Part shown: in pieces, positions 21,519 through 33,119 of the stretch
How positions within the stretch are numbered: the stretch's first letter is position 1
Layout of the letters: every line of letters begins with the position of its first letter
Assembly (NCBI GenBank): GCA_033060915.1
Contig: CM065389.1
Span: 12,926,501-12,990,500 of the forward strand
Source of the DNA: Euryodendron excelsum
Lineage: Eukaryota; Streptophyta; Magnoliopsida; Ericales; Pentaphylacaceae
Direction of reading: 5' to 3'
DNA: 64,000 nucleotides
Position numbers and translations under genes: made by a program
The notes under the pieces: generated by a model
The model's input: only the letters and a program-made list of their open reading frames with translations
Told to the model about the DNA's origin: nothing
Databases searched by the model: none

Positions 21519-21612
21519 AGCTAACTGGGAGGACACAACCATTGTTTGGAGAGACAGAAAAGGAGGAAGGAAGAGAGAATGCAGGAAAACGTGGGGAGAG
21601 TCTGGGAGTTAC

Positions 21613-21835
21613 CTTTGGTGGCAGGACATGGAGAGTTGTCGTCAAGCTCTGATCATTACGATCTGGGATTCCATCTCTGAGAAGCGAAACAAACCATCTG
21701 GGTTGTTTGTCAATAGTGGATTTTTTAGGGTTTCTTGCTGTCGATATCAGAGATGGGAGAGTGAGGCAGAGGGCAGAGAGTAGAGAGGCACGCGAGAGAG
21801 AGATTAGGGTTCCAATATTAATTTTATTACTTTTT
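21613..21835 (-). promoter_or_regulatory. Probable leader exon and promoter region of the hAT gene
   Basis: On the minus strand this is pyrimidine-rich (CTCTCTCTCGCGTGCCTCTC, ACTCTCCCATCTCTG), contains two AACCCTAA-like words (GGAACCCTAAT, GAAACCCTAAAA) and ends in a consensus donor at 21613/21612. This composition is typical of plant 5' untranslated exons. Whether it belonged to the transposase or came with the captured LIFEGUARD-like gene is unknown. Confidence 0.4.
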
Positions 21836-21974
21836 GCGGATCAGGTCTCTAATCGGGTCTATCAGGTTTAATCATATCCGATCCAATAGCAAATGAATCT
21901 GATGGATCTAGACTTCATCGGATCTGTTATCAGATTTGGACAATCGAATAGGGTTTTATCGGATCGGATCCGAT

Positions 21975-21989
21975 CCGTTGACAGGCCTA
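21975..21989. repeat. hAT right terminal inverted repeat
   Basis: CCGTTGACAGGCCTA, the reverse complement of TAGGCCTGTCAACGG, pairing with the left end at 15495. Immediately followed by the ATTACAAG duplication (21990-21997). Confidence 0.88.
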
Positions 21990-21997
21990 ATTACAAG

Positions 21998-22905
21998 TCT
22001 GTTACAGGAACCGAAAGGTTTAAAAAACTGGTTGGAGAAGATTAACAGTAATCCTCCAGAAACACCAGTCCCGCAGAGATTTGCCTCGCACGCTGTCCAA
22101 CTGGGACCTAGTTGTCTTCCATTTTAAGTAGCAACAGAGTAATAGCAATAGAGTAGGAATAAAAGGACAAATCCATGCAGCGAAAGAAGGGAATGCTCGT
22201 GGGTGATGTCATGGTGACATCACCTGACCAATTGTACGTTGTGCGCTGGGAGTGAGCCGAACTGGAAGCGCATGTTGGCGTGTGGAAGGAACCAAAAACA
22301 TTCACGCTGCCACAGCCCCACTCGCGCATGGATGCGCTTGGTGGCGCGTGCAGATGCTTGAAATTCAATTTCGTATTATCTGAAAAATTATGTCTTTTGC
22401 ATTTTTATTTCTTTCTTTTAGAAAATGAATGAAAATTGAATTATGTTGGCTCTGTTGAATTTTTTTTTCTAGAACCCGGAAGTATTTATAGCAATTTTTA
22501 TTATTATTTAATTGATTATTATTCTTTAAAACTTACAAAAAAATGCAAAATATTCAGAGATTAATAATGTGACATTTTAGATTGCTTTGACACTATATTT
22601 GGTTGCTTTTGTTGTTAGAATTGTATTTATGTCATGATTAATGTTTCGTATTGTGATTATTTATTATTTTTAATTTTATTGTTAAGTTGTTTAATACCAT
22701 GTAAATATTCTAGGTTGATATTTTATGCTATGGCCATCTATACTAATAATAAATAGAAAAATATTATGCAATTTTTACACTTCAAACTTCTAACTCTTTT
22801 TTTTCATAATTTTGAATTTATGAAATACAAAAATACACGTGTCCTTATGTTGTTAGTTATAGATTTAACTCCTGCAAATTATAGATTTATAAGTGTGCTC
22901 CTTGC
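21998..22905. other. Right flank of the hAT insertion; no recognised gene
   Basis: 22000-22125 is more GC-rich than its surroundings and has an open plus-strand stretch (PKGLKNWLEKINSNPPETP) that I cannot assign; it is continuous with 15486 once the transposon is removed. 22190-22370 is the most GC-rich non-coding stretch here and contains the inverted repeat at 22202-22224. 22380-22905 is AT-rich with nothing recognised. Confidence 0.35.
22202..22224. repeat. Perfect 10-bp inverted repeat with 3-bp centre
   Basis: GGTGATGTCA-TGG-TGACATCACC. Each arm carries a TGATGTCA / TGACATCA word, close to bZIP-type recognition sites. It lies in a locally GC-rich non-coding region. Function unknown. Confidence 0.7.
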
Positions 22906-23219
22906 ATTAACAGAGATACGACATCACAACATAGTAAAGCTTTATTATTTTTTATTACACCCAAGGCACTCATTTTTGGTGTATGGATTCTTGGAAGGGG
23001 GGAAGCTTGCAAAAGATACTGAGCACAGAGGATGAAGCAGTGAGCTTTGATTGAATATTGTGAAAAGTGTGGCAAATACAGTCTTATATGCATCACAATT
23101 GTTTAACTAAAGCCGAATCATCCAATTGAACTCCGTTTGCAAGGACTTTATGATATGCTGCTCTAGGTACATTATGAAAAAGTTATTCAAAAATTGATTT
23201 TTGAAGTACAAAATTGTAT

Positions 23220-23264
<45 letters not shown>

Positions 23265-23722
23265 TATTTCTTTATTTATTTTTACCATTGTCATGATATA
23301 GAGCATGAGCATGCTTTTTGGGCAATTGTGTTTCTATCATAACTTGCTTGTACAACGGAAGTGAATGAGAGGTGCGATGTTTATAGTTTTGGAGTTTTAA
23401 CACTGGAAGTGAAGCGATTATGGAGAAGCATCCGTATGATCTTATCTCGTCCCTATCACCGTTATCGTCATCATCAACGTCATCTGCATAGGGGATATTA
23501 TTGAAGGATGTATTAGACCAGCGCCTCCCTCCTCCCACAGATCAAGTCGCAAAGCAGGTTGTTCTTATTGCGAAACTTGCATGTTTGCATATAAATCTAG
23601 TGTATCAGCCAACCATGCAACAAGTAGCTATGAAGCTATCAAAGCAAAGGCCATCTCTGCAAAATCAATTCCACATTGTTATATTGGAACAACTCTTTGG
23701 TACCAAATGCTCGAATTCCTGA
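22906..23722 (+). pseudogene. LRR receptor-like kinase relic, copy B
   Basis: This aligns with the kinase end of the RLK at 44643-49078. Recognisable are ALTEIRHHNIVKLYYFLLHPR and HSFLVYGFLEGGKL, after which the frame is lost. The sequence equivalent to LSTEDEAVSFD ends in a TGA, and the catalytic loop and DFG are deleted (23100-23160 jumps to the SNW-like stretch after DFG). The intron equivalent contains a (TC)n run at 23222-23261. The exon 2 equivalent (about 23335-23722) retains EVNERCDVYSFGVLTLEV with inserted bases, then [20 protein letters not shown] and a natural-looking stop at 23720-23722. No LRR, transmembrane or ATP-binding part remains. Not functional. Confidence 0.88.
23222..23261. 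repeat. (CT)n microsatellite in relic B intron
   Basis: An uninterrupted CT run of 40 bp at the same relative place as the run in relic A (4320-4345). Confidence 0.95.
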
Positions 23723-25260
23723 GTATTCATGCTTCTTACCCTTGGTCCTGATGATTTTCTTGTTTTCCATTATCTAAGTTCCCCTTTTCCTTTTTTCTTG
23801 TTTGTTTTTTCTGCGCTTTTGTACTCTCTTACTTTTAGATGACATTTATTATTGTAAGATGCCGTGTTCCAATACAATTAGGATGCCGAGGTACCTACTT
23901 GATTGCACCCAGAGCACGCCGGTGATAGTAAAATTTTAGCCTCGGCACAAGTGGGGTTAGATCGTGCAGATGACTATTCGTTGTTGCTACTGAGGAGTAA
24001 TACCCTTTGTGGATGTGGAGAATAACATATCCACATATGTATTTTGAGTATCCAATAGATAAAAAAAAATGGAAGTTTGACATCAGTCAAAAGATTAAGG
24101 TCCCCAAATCTATCCTACGCACATATGTATTTCTATTTGGTTTTCTTCCACATAATGCACTACAAATTACTGGTGGTGACTGGTGATTGATGAGCATTTG
24201 AATGGTCAAAAGCCACGTTACCTTTGTCCACCCACGTGTTTTAATAAGGATACAAGATAAACAAATTTTGAATTTTGATAGGTCAAGGTAAAAAATTTTC
24301 AATTTTGGGAGATTAATACATTATTTTTTGAATTTTGAAATATTGATTTTTGAAGCATTTGATGGAAAATTATAGGTAAATACATTTCACAAGTTTGTTG
24401 AATTTCTCCACGAATATTATCAAAAAGTAAGTAACTATCGATCATAAAAACAATAGGAATAAAGATACTATTTATCTGAATATTATTAATTTACCAAAAG
24501 TTGTCTAGGACAAAGACCCTTACAATGTGTTTTTAAGCGGAAAAAACATAAAACTAATTGGATTTGAAATAAATAAAAATCCAGAAGATAAGAAAAATTT
24601 TCATAAATAACAAATTTAGATACTAAAAACCGTAAAGAAAAACATTTTGAAAACTATCTATTAAAAAACAAAAAACTCCTAGACAAAATTATAAAAAAAC
24701 ACAAAAAATGTCGGCCAAAAACAGATAGGATTTACAGGTTATTATAGGATTTTGATTTCCACCATGCTTCCAATCAGACTATCAACTTTTACATAATTCT
24801 GAATTTAAATATCATAATTTTGTTAATGCCATTATGCATCACTACATCGTAATTGCCATCTAGTTTTGTAAATAACATTATCATCTCATAAGCGGTGTTT
24901 AGCGGAGGCAATTGATTGAGTGATCTGAAGTTTGGCATTGTCTGTAAAAAACAAATCCTTATTGCGAAGATTGTTGCTTTAGATTTGTTCACACCATTCC
25001 CACATCGGCTGGATGGTAAAACGCGCATGTCTATATAATAAGATCGTATCGAGTGGGCCAACTTGGTTTGTACCATTCTAGGGGTTGGCTTAATCGCGGC
25101 CTAACTAGTCAGGACATGCCTCATGTATAGGCTGAGTTACAGTTTCACTAGAAAACTTTAATCGATTAATAGCAGCCCGGGATGCTAGGAGGCCGTCTGA
25201 ATTTGAGTTCTTAGATTGAAAAGTTTAGCAAATAGGCGGGTCCATCACACATCTTCAAAA
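23723..25260. repeat. RLK 3' flank and duplicated block with a LINE remnant
   Basis: 23723-23830 resembles the sequence after the main RLK (about 49110-49200). 24070-24240 matches 8641-8800. 24430-24790 matches 9215-9525. 24790-24860 is a residual piece of the same LINE seen at 10234-10320 (on the minus strand DGNYDVVMHNGIN). 24880-25260 matches 10500-10800. The order is the same as in the first copy, so one direct duplication explains it, followed by loss of about 0.7 kb of the LINE here. Confidence 0.7.
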
Positions 25261-26238
25261 AAATATATATTATTCTGACAAAAACTTTATATAAAATCTA
25301 CGTATAAAATGATGTCGCAGTGACTATTTTGTAATTAAAAATTATTATAGTGAGTGTTTGTTTTGAAATAAAAAACTTTCATTAAGACACATCACTTTGT
25401 ATAAAAATCTATATTAATTTTTTTTTTAGACCAAAAAAAAATTTTTTTTTTTAAATTATGTTGAAAAATGTAAAGTCCCGTATCTCTGTGCTTTCAAAAA
25501 TTCAGATATGCATAATTAAAAGTATGCAGGTGGGTTAGCTAGAATTGGATGCTTATTCTTATACTATTATTCTATGTTTAATTGGGTAAAATAACTAAAA
25601 ATGTGATGTATTTGCCCAATATTTCATCAGGTTTAATGTTTTTAAGTACTCAAAAGATTCTCTTATGCTGGATTTGGATTCCAAATTTATGAATGAAAAT
25701 ATGTTTAGATCCCGGATTTAAGGAGTAAAAATACAAGATGGATGAGAAATGAAATTATTCTTGTTGTTTAGTTGTTAAGGAAAAATAATGAGTAAATTAA
25801 AAATAAGAAAAGAGAAATGAGTTAAGAAACCGTATTGTCACATTTACCTTTATATTGTTATTGATAAATGCATATCATTTCTTTTTCATTTTTTCAATGT
25901 AACCAAACAAGAGCATAGAATTTAAAATCTCACATCTTTTTTCTTTTCCATTTCCTTTTCCTTTTCCTTTTCTTTTTTTTTTTCTGTTATCTCAATAAAT
26001 TTGAGTTTCAAACACAACAGTAAGGGATGTGTGATAGTTTTGCTTAATTTTATGCCATTCTATAAATTAAAGAGAGAACTGAAATGGTGTTTCCAAATTA
26101 CAAGTGCCAATATTTCCTTCTCCCAAAAGAGTCCAGGAGAAAACAACTAATTCACAAGGAGTAACTTCTGTTAATGAAAACATAATGATTTTGAGTGCCC
26201 AATAGTTTCAATCATACCTATATATATATATATATATG
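25261..26238. repeat. Dispersed repeat with MITE-like insertion at 25668-26035
   Basis: 25520-25665 and 26035-26210 are parts of a block that is continuous at 2090-2470 and 28525-28850 (words such as GTGATG, TTTCATCAGGTTTA, AAGATTCTCTTA and TTGGTGTTTCCAAA). The intervening sequence of about 365 bp, with ends TTTGGATTCCAAATTTA and GAGTTTCAAACACAACAG, is an insertion related to 3000-3240. A (TA)n run lies at 26220-26237. No gene. Confidence 0.55.
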
Positions 26239-26765
26239 AATGTCAATGGAGCGGTTTTGTACGGGGAGTTTTTTCCATTTCTCATTTATGAAAGAGAAGT
26301 CTCATCTCACTTCATCCCAATCTTGATTTATATTGGGATGAGGCGGGTTGTAAAATTACGCTAAGCGGGAAACCATCAGTTCTTTTAAGTCCTAAAAAAT
26401 TTAATGACTTTCATTAGTAAAACAAATCATATAAATTCACGTCCACAAAATATCAACTACTCATTACGACAGATTATACATGACTTAATTACATAAAGGG
26501 ATGAAATGCTTCATCTCTCATTGTTTATATAATAAATACAGCTCCTTAGTTGTCAAATAGTTATTAGGATGTTAAATTTTTAAAAGAATCCTAATCAGGT
26601 GGATTTAGAGTGTTTTGAACAAAACTCATCCCCAACCTAAACACGTCACATGTTAACTTTACTCATCTTATCTCTGCCCTACTCCAATTTAAAACATTTC
26701 ATCCTACCTCATTAGGGGCAATTTCGGTGTAGTTCCCAACATTTTGGAGTAAATTGCCATCCCTA
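26239..26765. mobile_element. Non-autonomous hAT-like element (MITE), degenerate
   Basis: The left end AATGTCAATGGAGCGGTTTT and the right end (reverse complement AGGGATGGCAATTTACTCC) resemble the AGGGATG.CAATGG termini of a widespread plant hAT MITE group whose interior is rich in GGGGCGGG-like words, seen here in decayed form (GATGAGGCGGG). No open frame. Target duplication obscured by the adjacent (TA)n. Confidence 0.45.
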
Positions 26766-27774
26766 TTCATATAGGCCTGATGGTATGCTAAGCCCGCTCA
26801 TTATTTATAAGCTTAATTATGATAATGGATGGATTTTAAAATTTTGCTTAAAGTTCAATTTGGCTTGACACGAATCGAAATATATGTAAAATAATATATT
26901 TATATATTTTAATATATCATATGCATTTAGATTTTATGTTACTTAACTTCATTTTTTAGAAAAAAAATTATTAAAACAAATTAGTTAGAAGATTTTAATA
27001 CTTGATTTTTAATAAAAAAAATATATATATATTACTTTAAACAAATGAGTTCATATTTAATTTTAGGCTCGATAAATGCACAAAGCCACCTCTACTTCAC
27101 ACTGAAAACCAAGAAGATAAGAAACTATGATTTAATTATATTAGTTATTGTTCATGGATTGTTTGGCGACTGTACAATCGGCGAGGCTAACACGTGCTCA
27201 TGGGTCGTAAGCCAACGCGGGCGATGGGTTCTTTACCTTTTTTTTATTCTATGTATTCCATGTGTCAGTTTGTATGTAAATTAAAGTTTCTTTTTGTTTG
27301 ACTTTTTTTTTTGTTGACTTTGGTCAATTAGAGTTGTTCAAATGGTTTAGATTTACAAAGTATTCGAAGATCAGTATCCCACGTCGCTAAGAGTGGTGTA
27401 TGTGTCTTTACATTGACTCTTTACATAAATGATGGATAATGTTGAACATTCAGAAAATTTATACAGAATTTATATTTAATGTGGTTGAGTTGTAGGCCTT
27501 TCACTTTAAAATAAAGAACTCACCAAGATACATTTTAATTACAAAATTACTACTACCACATCATTTTGATTCAAAATTTTGTACAAAAATTTTAAAAATA
27601 TAGCATTTTCCATAAATGATTTGCCTATAGGCATAAGTACTTTGAGCTACTTTTAAAAACAAAATTAATAGACTGTGTGATACAGAAGGTGCACAAGCAC
27701 AAATGTAATTATGTAAGTTTGAATAATGGCATCAGCGACTTTGATTAATTGGGTTTATATTTTTTTGTTATAAT
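26766..27774. repeat. Dispersed block R1, copy 3
   Basis: 26870-27470 aligns with the other R1 copies (TATGTAAAATAATATATTTA, ATTAGTTAGAAGATTTTAAT, TTGACTTTGGTCAATTAGAG). 27050-27290 contains a short open plus-strand frame without family similarity, partly shared with 29230-29300, so I do not call it a gene. Confidence 0.6.
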
Positions 27775-28345
27775 TTCTGAACATCCAAGTTTCTCATGTC
27801 ATTTGGTTCACTTCGAAATACCTCAGTGAAAATTACAATTAGTTTCCAACATTTGTGCCACTATAGTTCACAACTTCACACATCATCAAAACTAGATTCC
27901 GTTCTTAGATACTCAAAACTTTGCAGTCCATATACATCAAGTTGTATTACCGTCAAAATTTTAAACGTGAATTCATTGGCATCCAGTTGGCTACAATGGA
28001 GAGCCTCAATTGATGAGGCCTTAATTACTCGTGGTGGATTTATATTATTGTTGTTGAGTTTGTTGCGACATCATGATCATTTGACTTTCTAAGATATATG
28101 AGTATTTTTTTTCCTCATGATGTAGTTATAACTATCGATTGACACACACACAAGAAAAAAAGATAATTAAACTACAACAATAATATATTCTTATGGCATT
28201 TTTTGAAAAGTGCTAGGAAAAGTAATTTATGACGGTGTTATGTAAAAACGGCGAGAAACAAAAGAATGATAAAAACTATTTTTCTTGTAGTGTTATCAGC
28301 ACACATATTATGGAAATTAAGTTATTTAGCCAGTATTTGTACCAA
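27775..28345. repeat. Dispersed block R2, copy 2
   Basis: This aligns with 29785-30350, 37980-38335 and 42010-42510, and in its right part with 735-1020. Shared words: ACATTTGTGCCAC, TTCACACATCATCA, TTAGATACTCAAA, TTGACTTTCT and GGCATTTTTTGAAAAGTGC. No open frame is conserved across copies. Confidence 0.65.
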
Positions 28346-29440
28346 ACAACAAAATTAATGCATGGAAGAAAACCAAACAAGATTAGTTTGATAGCAATTG
28401 CCGAACAAATCTTCAAATAAGATTAGTTTGTGACCAGCTAGGGGGAAAACCAAACAATTAATGCGTGGAATTGGTATAAGTTGCCTAGTCAAACACGTTA
28501 GGCAATTGGTATGAAAACAATGCAAGTCCAGTTGGGTTGGCTTGAATTTGATGCTTATTTATTCTTATACTACTGGATGTTCAATTGAGTAAAGACAACT
28601 AAAAATGTGATGTCTTAGCTCTATATTTCATCAGGTTTACTGATTTTAAGTAATTCAAATGATTCTCTTAAAGGTTGTGATAGTTTTGCTTAATTTTATA
28701 GTATTCTATAAATTCAAAACAACTGATTTGGTGTTTCCAAAATACAAGTCAGTGCCAATAGTTCTTTCTCTAAAAAAGAGTCCAAGAGAAAAATCACTAA
28801 TTCACAATGTGCATATTGCTTTTGGGTGCCCAATATTTTTAGTCATATCCATATAATTCACATGGGTCACCTAATATTTATAAGTGGCCATGGCCCAATA
28901 ACTTACAAAATCTGCTCATTTTTATAGGCCCAATATTGCTAATGGTTGGGCTTGAAAATTTTATTTATTTACCGGTCTAGTCTAACCCAAAACATATGTA
29001 AAAATGTATTTTTTATATTTTAATATATCAAATGTGTTTAGATTATGTGTTATTTAACCTTGTTTTTTATAAGAAAAATATTTATTAACAAAAAAAATTT
29101 TTAACACTTGATTTTTAGTCAATAAAAAATAAATAATCCTTTTTAATTAATACATCATTTATTTTCAATTTTTGACAATTAAAAATTTTGAGTTCAATGA
29201 GCGGGCTTCAGATTTAATTTTAGACTTGTTGGACATTATTTATAGTGTAGGAGCACAAAAGATAAGAAACTATGATTTAATTATATTAGATATTGTTCAT
29301 GAATTATCTTTCTAGTTTTTTCTTGTTTACTTTTGAAGCTAATGAATTTAATTTTTTAAGTTAGTGAGTTTTCCTTCGGTGGCAAAATATTACTTAAAGA
29401 GTGCTAATTTTAGACTCGGAGATTTGATTGAATTCCATTG
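28346..29440. repeat. Dispersed blocks including R1, copy 4
   Basis: 28395-28500 matches 29580-29660 and 37670-37740 (TTAGTTTGTGACCAGCTAG). 28520-28860 matches 2090-2500 and 25520-26210. 28975-29300 is block R1. No gene recognised. Confidence 0.6.
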
Positions 29441-30834
29441 GAAATGAGGGTAGTGGTGTAAGGAATAAGTTGGCTTTGGAATTAAATTCTTGGCGACAAA
29501 ATTTAGCTTTCAGAAACCACTTGCAACGAGGAAGCATTTGTCGTGGAGGATCAAATCATCTCATTTCATCAATTGCCAAACAAATCTTCCAATTAATTAG
29601 TTTGTGACTAGCTAGCTAGGAAGAAGACCAAACAATTAATACATGGAATTGGCTGAGATATTCAACAACTTGTGTTGATTTTTTTCCAACCATTTTGGTG
29701 GTCGGGAATTAATGCTATTGAAAATTTTGGTGTTGGGTCCTAATCCTATATATATTTTGATAGCGAAACTTATTAATTTGGGGAGATTCAAAATACCTCC
29801 TTGAAAAATACAAATTAGTTTCCAACGTTTGTGCCACAGTGATTCACACATCATCAAAACTTTGTAGTCCATATACTCCAAGATGCATTAACATCAATTT
29901 TTTAAATTCGAATTGAGTACCTTTATCAGCAAAGATAATTGTCGATACATACTCTAGTGCTTCAATCAATTGTTGAGACCTTAGTTGTCGATACATATTC
30001 TAGTGCTTCGATCAACCTTAGTTCCTAGTGATAGATTTATATTATTGTTATTGAATTTGTTAAGATGTGGTAATCATTTAATTTTATCAGATATATGAGT
30101 GTTCACTTTGTTTGCTTGTTTTTCTCATGATGTAGTTATTCCTATCGATTGACCTAAAACGTAAACCATAGATAATTATGCTACAACGAAAATTGGGTTT
30201 GCTGGCGTTGGAAAGGATGATAAAAACCCTTTTTTTCTTGTAGTGATATCAGCACCCCTATTATGGAAATTAAGTTACTTTCTCAGCATTTGCACCAAAC
30301 AACAAAATTAAATTCAATAAGAGAAATAACTTAATAATCTATCCTCGGAGATAAAGAGTCATGGGAAAGATTAAGTGAAGAGGGAGAAAGAGAAGTAAAA
30401 AAAGAAAAGAGAATGTCAATTGAAATTAACAGGGTTATAGCTACTAATTTTTCTGACCTATTATCAGGATTAACTTTTCACCAATTAATGAAGTGGTGAC
30501 CTACTGCTTCTGGGTTGTATTAAACGGAACTGACCTTTATGCTCCCTAGTTAATTGGCACCATAACTTTTACTTTTCTTTTATTTATTGTAATTTTCACC
30601 ATAGCTTTTGGTGGCTACCTTCTATAAATGGACATTTAGATCTTGATCCAGGGGTGGCTAAATATAAATAGGAATTAGTTATCCAATCTATCTCTTGCCC
30701 ATCGTTATATACTTTTCAGGCAATAAAAATAAAATAATTAAGAAAAGAAGCATTCGAGAAAACCCCTCTAAAATGATAATTGTCAATACATTACAAGCCA
30801 TTATACAATTTTTGTCATTTGTATTATGCGTACC
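29441..30834. repeat. Dispersed block R2, copy 3, and flank
   Basis: 29450-29650 matches 37555-37745 (TTGGAATTAAATTCTTGGCG). 29785-30350 is block R2. 30480-30660 resembles 36225-36380 (CCCTAGTTAATTGG.ACCATA). 29930-30030 has a small internal duplication (ATACATACTCTAGTGCTTC-like word twice). No gene. Confidence 0.6.
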
Positions 30835-31895
30835 TATCTGCTGGCCCTCGTTGACCACAGGACCCCAAAGTCCAGTCTAGGTGCGGTATTTAGCTACTAT
30901 TTTCTTACCCTCTGTGCACGGCATGTTAACGTTGGAAACTGATTGAAAGAGTTCGGAGGCCCCAAAACTTTGTCCATTGTTCACCCATCTAGCATCGCCT
31001 TATGGAAACTCCAGTTCTTCCTGATCGTCGTTTAGTAAGAGTCCATGTCAGCTAGCTGCAACCACACTTCCAAAAGCAATTATCATGGACTGCGGGAATT
31101 TAAGTTATTGAATGTTTATAACAAAAAAAAAAAAAAAGGACATTTCACAAATATACACTACTAAAAGCCGGAGTATTTGCCAACGCAAAGCTGTGGAAAA
31201 AAGTTTTGTGCGGCTCGGAGTGGGTCACAAAAGGCATGGTCGTAAATACTTTTTGCAACGATGTACGAGACTGACCAAAATTCTTGTGATGATAAGAGAA
31301 CCGTCACAAAAACATCAACTAGCAAACACAATTGCCATGAGAAAGAGTTGTGACTAATAGGTATTCATTAGTGACAACTTTTCAAGTATTTACAATCAGT
31401 GGCGGAGCAGAAAAATCATACAGGGGGCAAGAATTAACTACAATAGGTCACTTAACTTCCTCATATGTTGTATATAAACTTATTATTTAATATATAAATG
31501 GCCTTTAAAGAAAACTAACCATTTAGGGAGTCAAATTGATAAATATTGATAAAATTGTACTAAAAGTAGAATTTTTAAATATTTGTGAGGACATTTATAA
31601 AATTTAAAGGGCAAATTGAAAAATATTCGCAAAATTGTGGGTAAAAATAGCACTTTTAAAAAATTTGAGGGGGGCATTATTAAATTTTTAGATGAAAAAT
31701 TGAAAATACTTCAACAATTGTAGATAAAGTTAGAACTTTTAAAATTTTGAGGGGTCATTTCTTTTTTTTTTTTTTTTGGGGGGGGGGGGGGGGGCAAATT
31801 GAATAATATTTTTAAAAATATTAGTAAAATCATAATTTTGCAAATTGAATAATATTTTTAAAAATGTTAGTAAAGTATAAAACAATAGAACCTGA
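30835..31895. repeat. 1.06-kb direct repeat, copy 1 of 2 (partner 33120-34135)
   Basis: Long high-identity alignment with 33120-34135, for example GTTCGGAGGCCCCAAAACTT, TCTAGCATCGCCT and TTCCTGATCGTCGTTTAGTA. It includes a CACTA-like inserted piece (31155-31385) and a further repeat beginning AGTGGCGGAGC (31387). The 3' side carries a T16-G17 homopolymer junction (31762-31794), approximately reproduced in the partner. Confidence 0.85.
31155..31390. mobile_element. CACTA (En/Spm)-like terminal fragment
   Basis: It begins CACTACTAAAAGCCGGAGTA, matching the CACTA start typical of En/Spm ends, with subterminal motifs related to TATTTGCCA and TCACAAAAGG. The partner is at 33428-33655, and a further subterminal-like stretch (GTATTTGCCACGG, GCCGTGGCAAATACT) is at 34203-34290. 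No transposase is present. Only end-like sequence remains. Confidence 0.45.
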
Positions 31896-33119
31896 TTTAT
31901 CTCCGTCAGACTATAAAAATTGTAGATGCAAATAATTTGTTGAATGTGTTACACTTTCTACAATACAAAAAAAACAAATAGTTGAATTAGTGATACATGG
32001 AATAACAACAATAACAAGAATACATGTTAACTGGAATAAAAAAATAATTTTCGGTATGCATATCCTTAGTGAATTCGTCACCGAATTAAATTAAGAATAA
32101 AAAATTAATTTCTCTTTGACGGTATTCACCGAATCACACCAATGAAATGAAAAATAATAATTTTTATAACTTTGTTCCATGGAATTGTTTCACGGAGTTC
32201 ACCGAATCAAACAACTTAATAAAAAATCGATTTTCAAACAGAATGTGAATCGAAATCACCGATGTTCACGAACTTGATTTCACCCTAGCAACTACTCGTA
32301 AACAACTCACAAACAATAAAAAAAAAAAAAAAAACCAATTACAGTTTATTCAATTTCATATCTCAAAATCGCATAAAGATAATTGGTTTTGACCACAAAA
32401 AAAAAACCAAAAATCCATCTATGAAAACATTTTATAAAAATTACATCAACAAGCCGTTTGATTGATGATGCTTTTGGTAAACTTGACCAATTTTTTTTCT
32501 AGCTTGAAACTTTATGTAAGAATGAAAGAGAGAGAGAGAGAGAGAGAGTGTGTTAAGGTTTGACTTCTGAACAATTATACATTAGAGAGATTAAGAAAGT
32601 TGTCTAAGTTAAACTTTTAACCTTTCTGGTATTTATAATAGTGTATGTAATGATATTTTCTAAAATTATTTTTTTTTTTTCAAGATAACTAGTGTAATTG
32701 ATTTGGGCTTTTTGTTTTCTTTTCTTATATATATATTTTTTTTGGTTTGGATTGAAGCATTTTTGCCCTTTTCTTATGGGCCATTTTTTTCTTTTAGATT
32801 GAGGGTTTTTTTTTTTTTTTTCTTCTTGTGAACTTTTTTTCTCATTTAGACTAAGGTTTTTTTCTTTTTCTCTTGTGGGTTTTTTTTCCTTCTTTATATT
32901 GGAGCTTCTTGTGAGCTTTTTTTTTCCCATTTAAATTGAGGTCTTTTACTTTTTATCTTGCGTGCATTTTTCTTATTTAGATTGGGAATGTTTTTTAAAA
33001 ATATATATATATATATATATATTACAACTATACGGAACTTTAATTATAGTTTATAAGATTTAAAAAAATAAAAAATTTTAAAAATTAAAAGCCTAAAGCG
33101 ACTACTTTGTTTCTTTACC
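31896..33119. repeat. Gene-free spacer between the 1-kb direct repeats
   Basis: It contains a (GA)n run (32526-32548), a T-rich block (32660-32990) that yields a spurious Lys-rich frame on the minus strand, an (AT)n run (33002-33023), and at 32860-33130 a repeat shared with 38330-38600 (GATTGGAGCTTCTTGTGAGC-like sequence, then an AT-rich stretch ending ...CTCAGCTGG). 32040-32280 contains short degenerate words around TCACCGAATC repeated several times. No gene. Confidence 0.55.

Larger units (their letters stand above)
19245..21612 (-). other. Predicted 5' intron of the hAT transposase gene
   Basis: On the minus strand a donor (CCAAAG|GTAACTCC, 21613/21612) and an acceptor (TTCTATAG, 19267-19268) would join a leader exon to sequence 22 bp before the transposase ATG. 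The intron would be about 2.35 kb. Inside is a membrane-protein-like open stretch on the minus strand (about 21062-21200, with IFISGSFIFYMAVVIMGYLF) that I cannot assign. The rest is AT-rich. The splice sites are inferred and not demonstrated. Confidence 0.35.
15495..21989 (-). mobile_element. Complete hAT transposon, 6495 bp, carrying a captured host-gene fragment
   Basis: The termini are TAGGTCTGTCAATGGG (15495) and, reverse-complemented from the right, TAGGCCTGTCAACGG (21989). They match in 10 of the first 11 positions after TAGG is aligned and agree with plant hAT ends. A perfect 8-bp duplication flanks them. Subterminal regions (15530-15650 and 21840-21980) are packed with AGATCT/GATCC words, plausible transposase-binding repeats. 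Inside, on the minus strand, are a non-coding 5' exon near 21613-21830, the BED/hAT transposase (17244-19244) and then two exons of a LIFEGUARD-like gene (16597-16938). The perfect duplication and little-decayed ends point to a fairly recent insertion, but lesions in the transposase suggest it may no longer move itself. Confidence 0.9.

Noticed and set aside
21301..21645. Minus-strand frame with an Arg-Glu dipeptide repeat
   Set aside because: The repeat is just the translated (TC)n microsatellite at 21461-21514, and the flanks have no known domain.
32604..32930. Lys-rich minus-strand frame of about 108 codons
   Set aside because: It is a by-product of a T-rich low-complexity block, part of which recurs at 38340-38450 without the frame.
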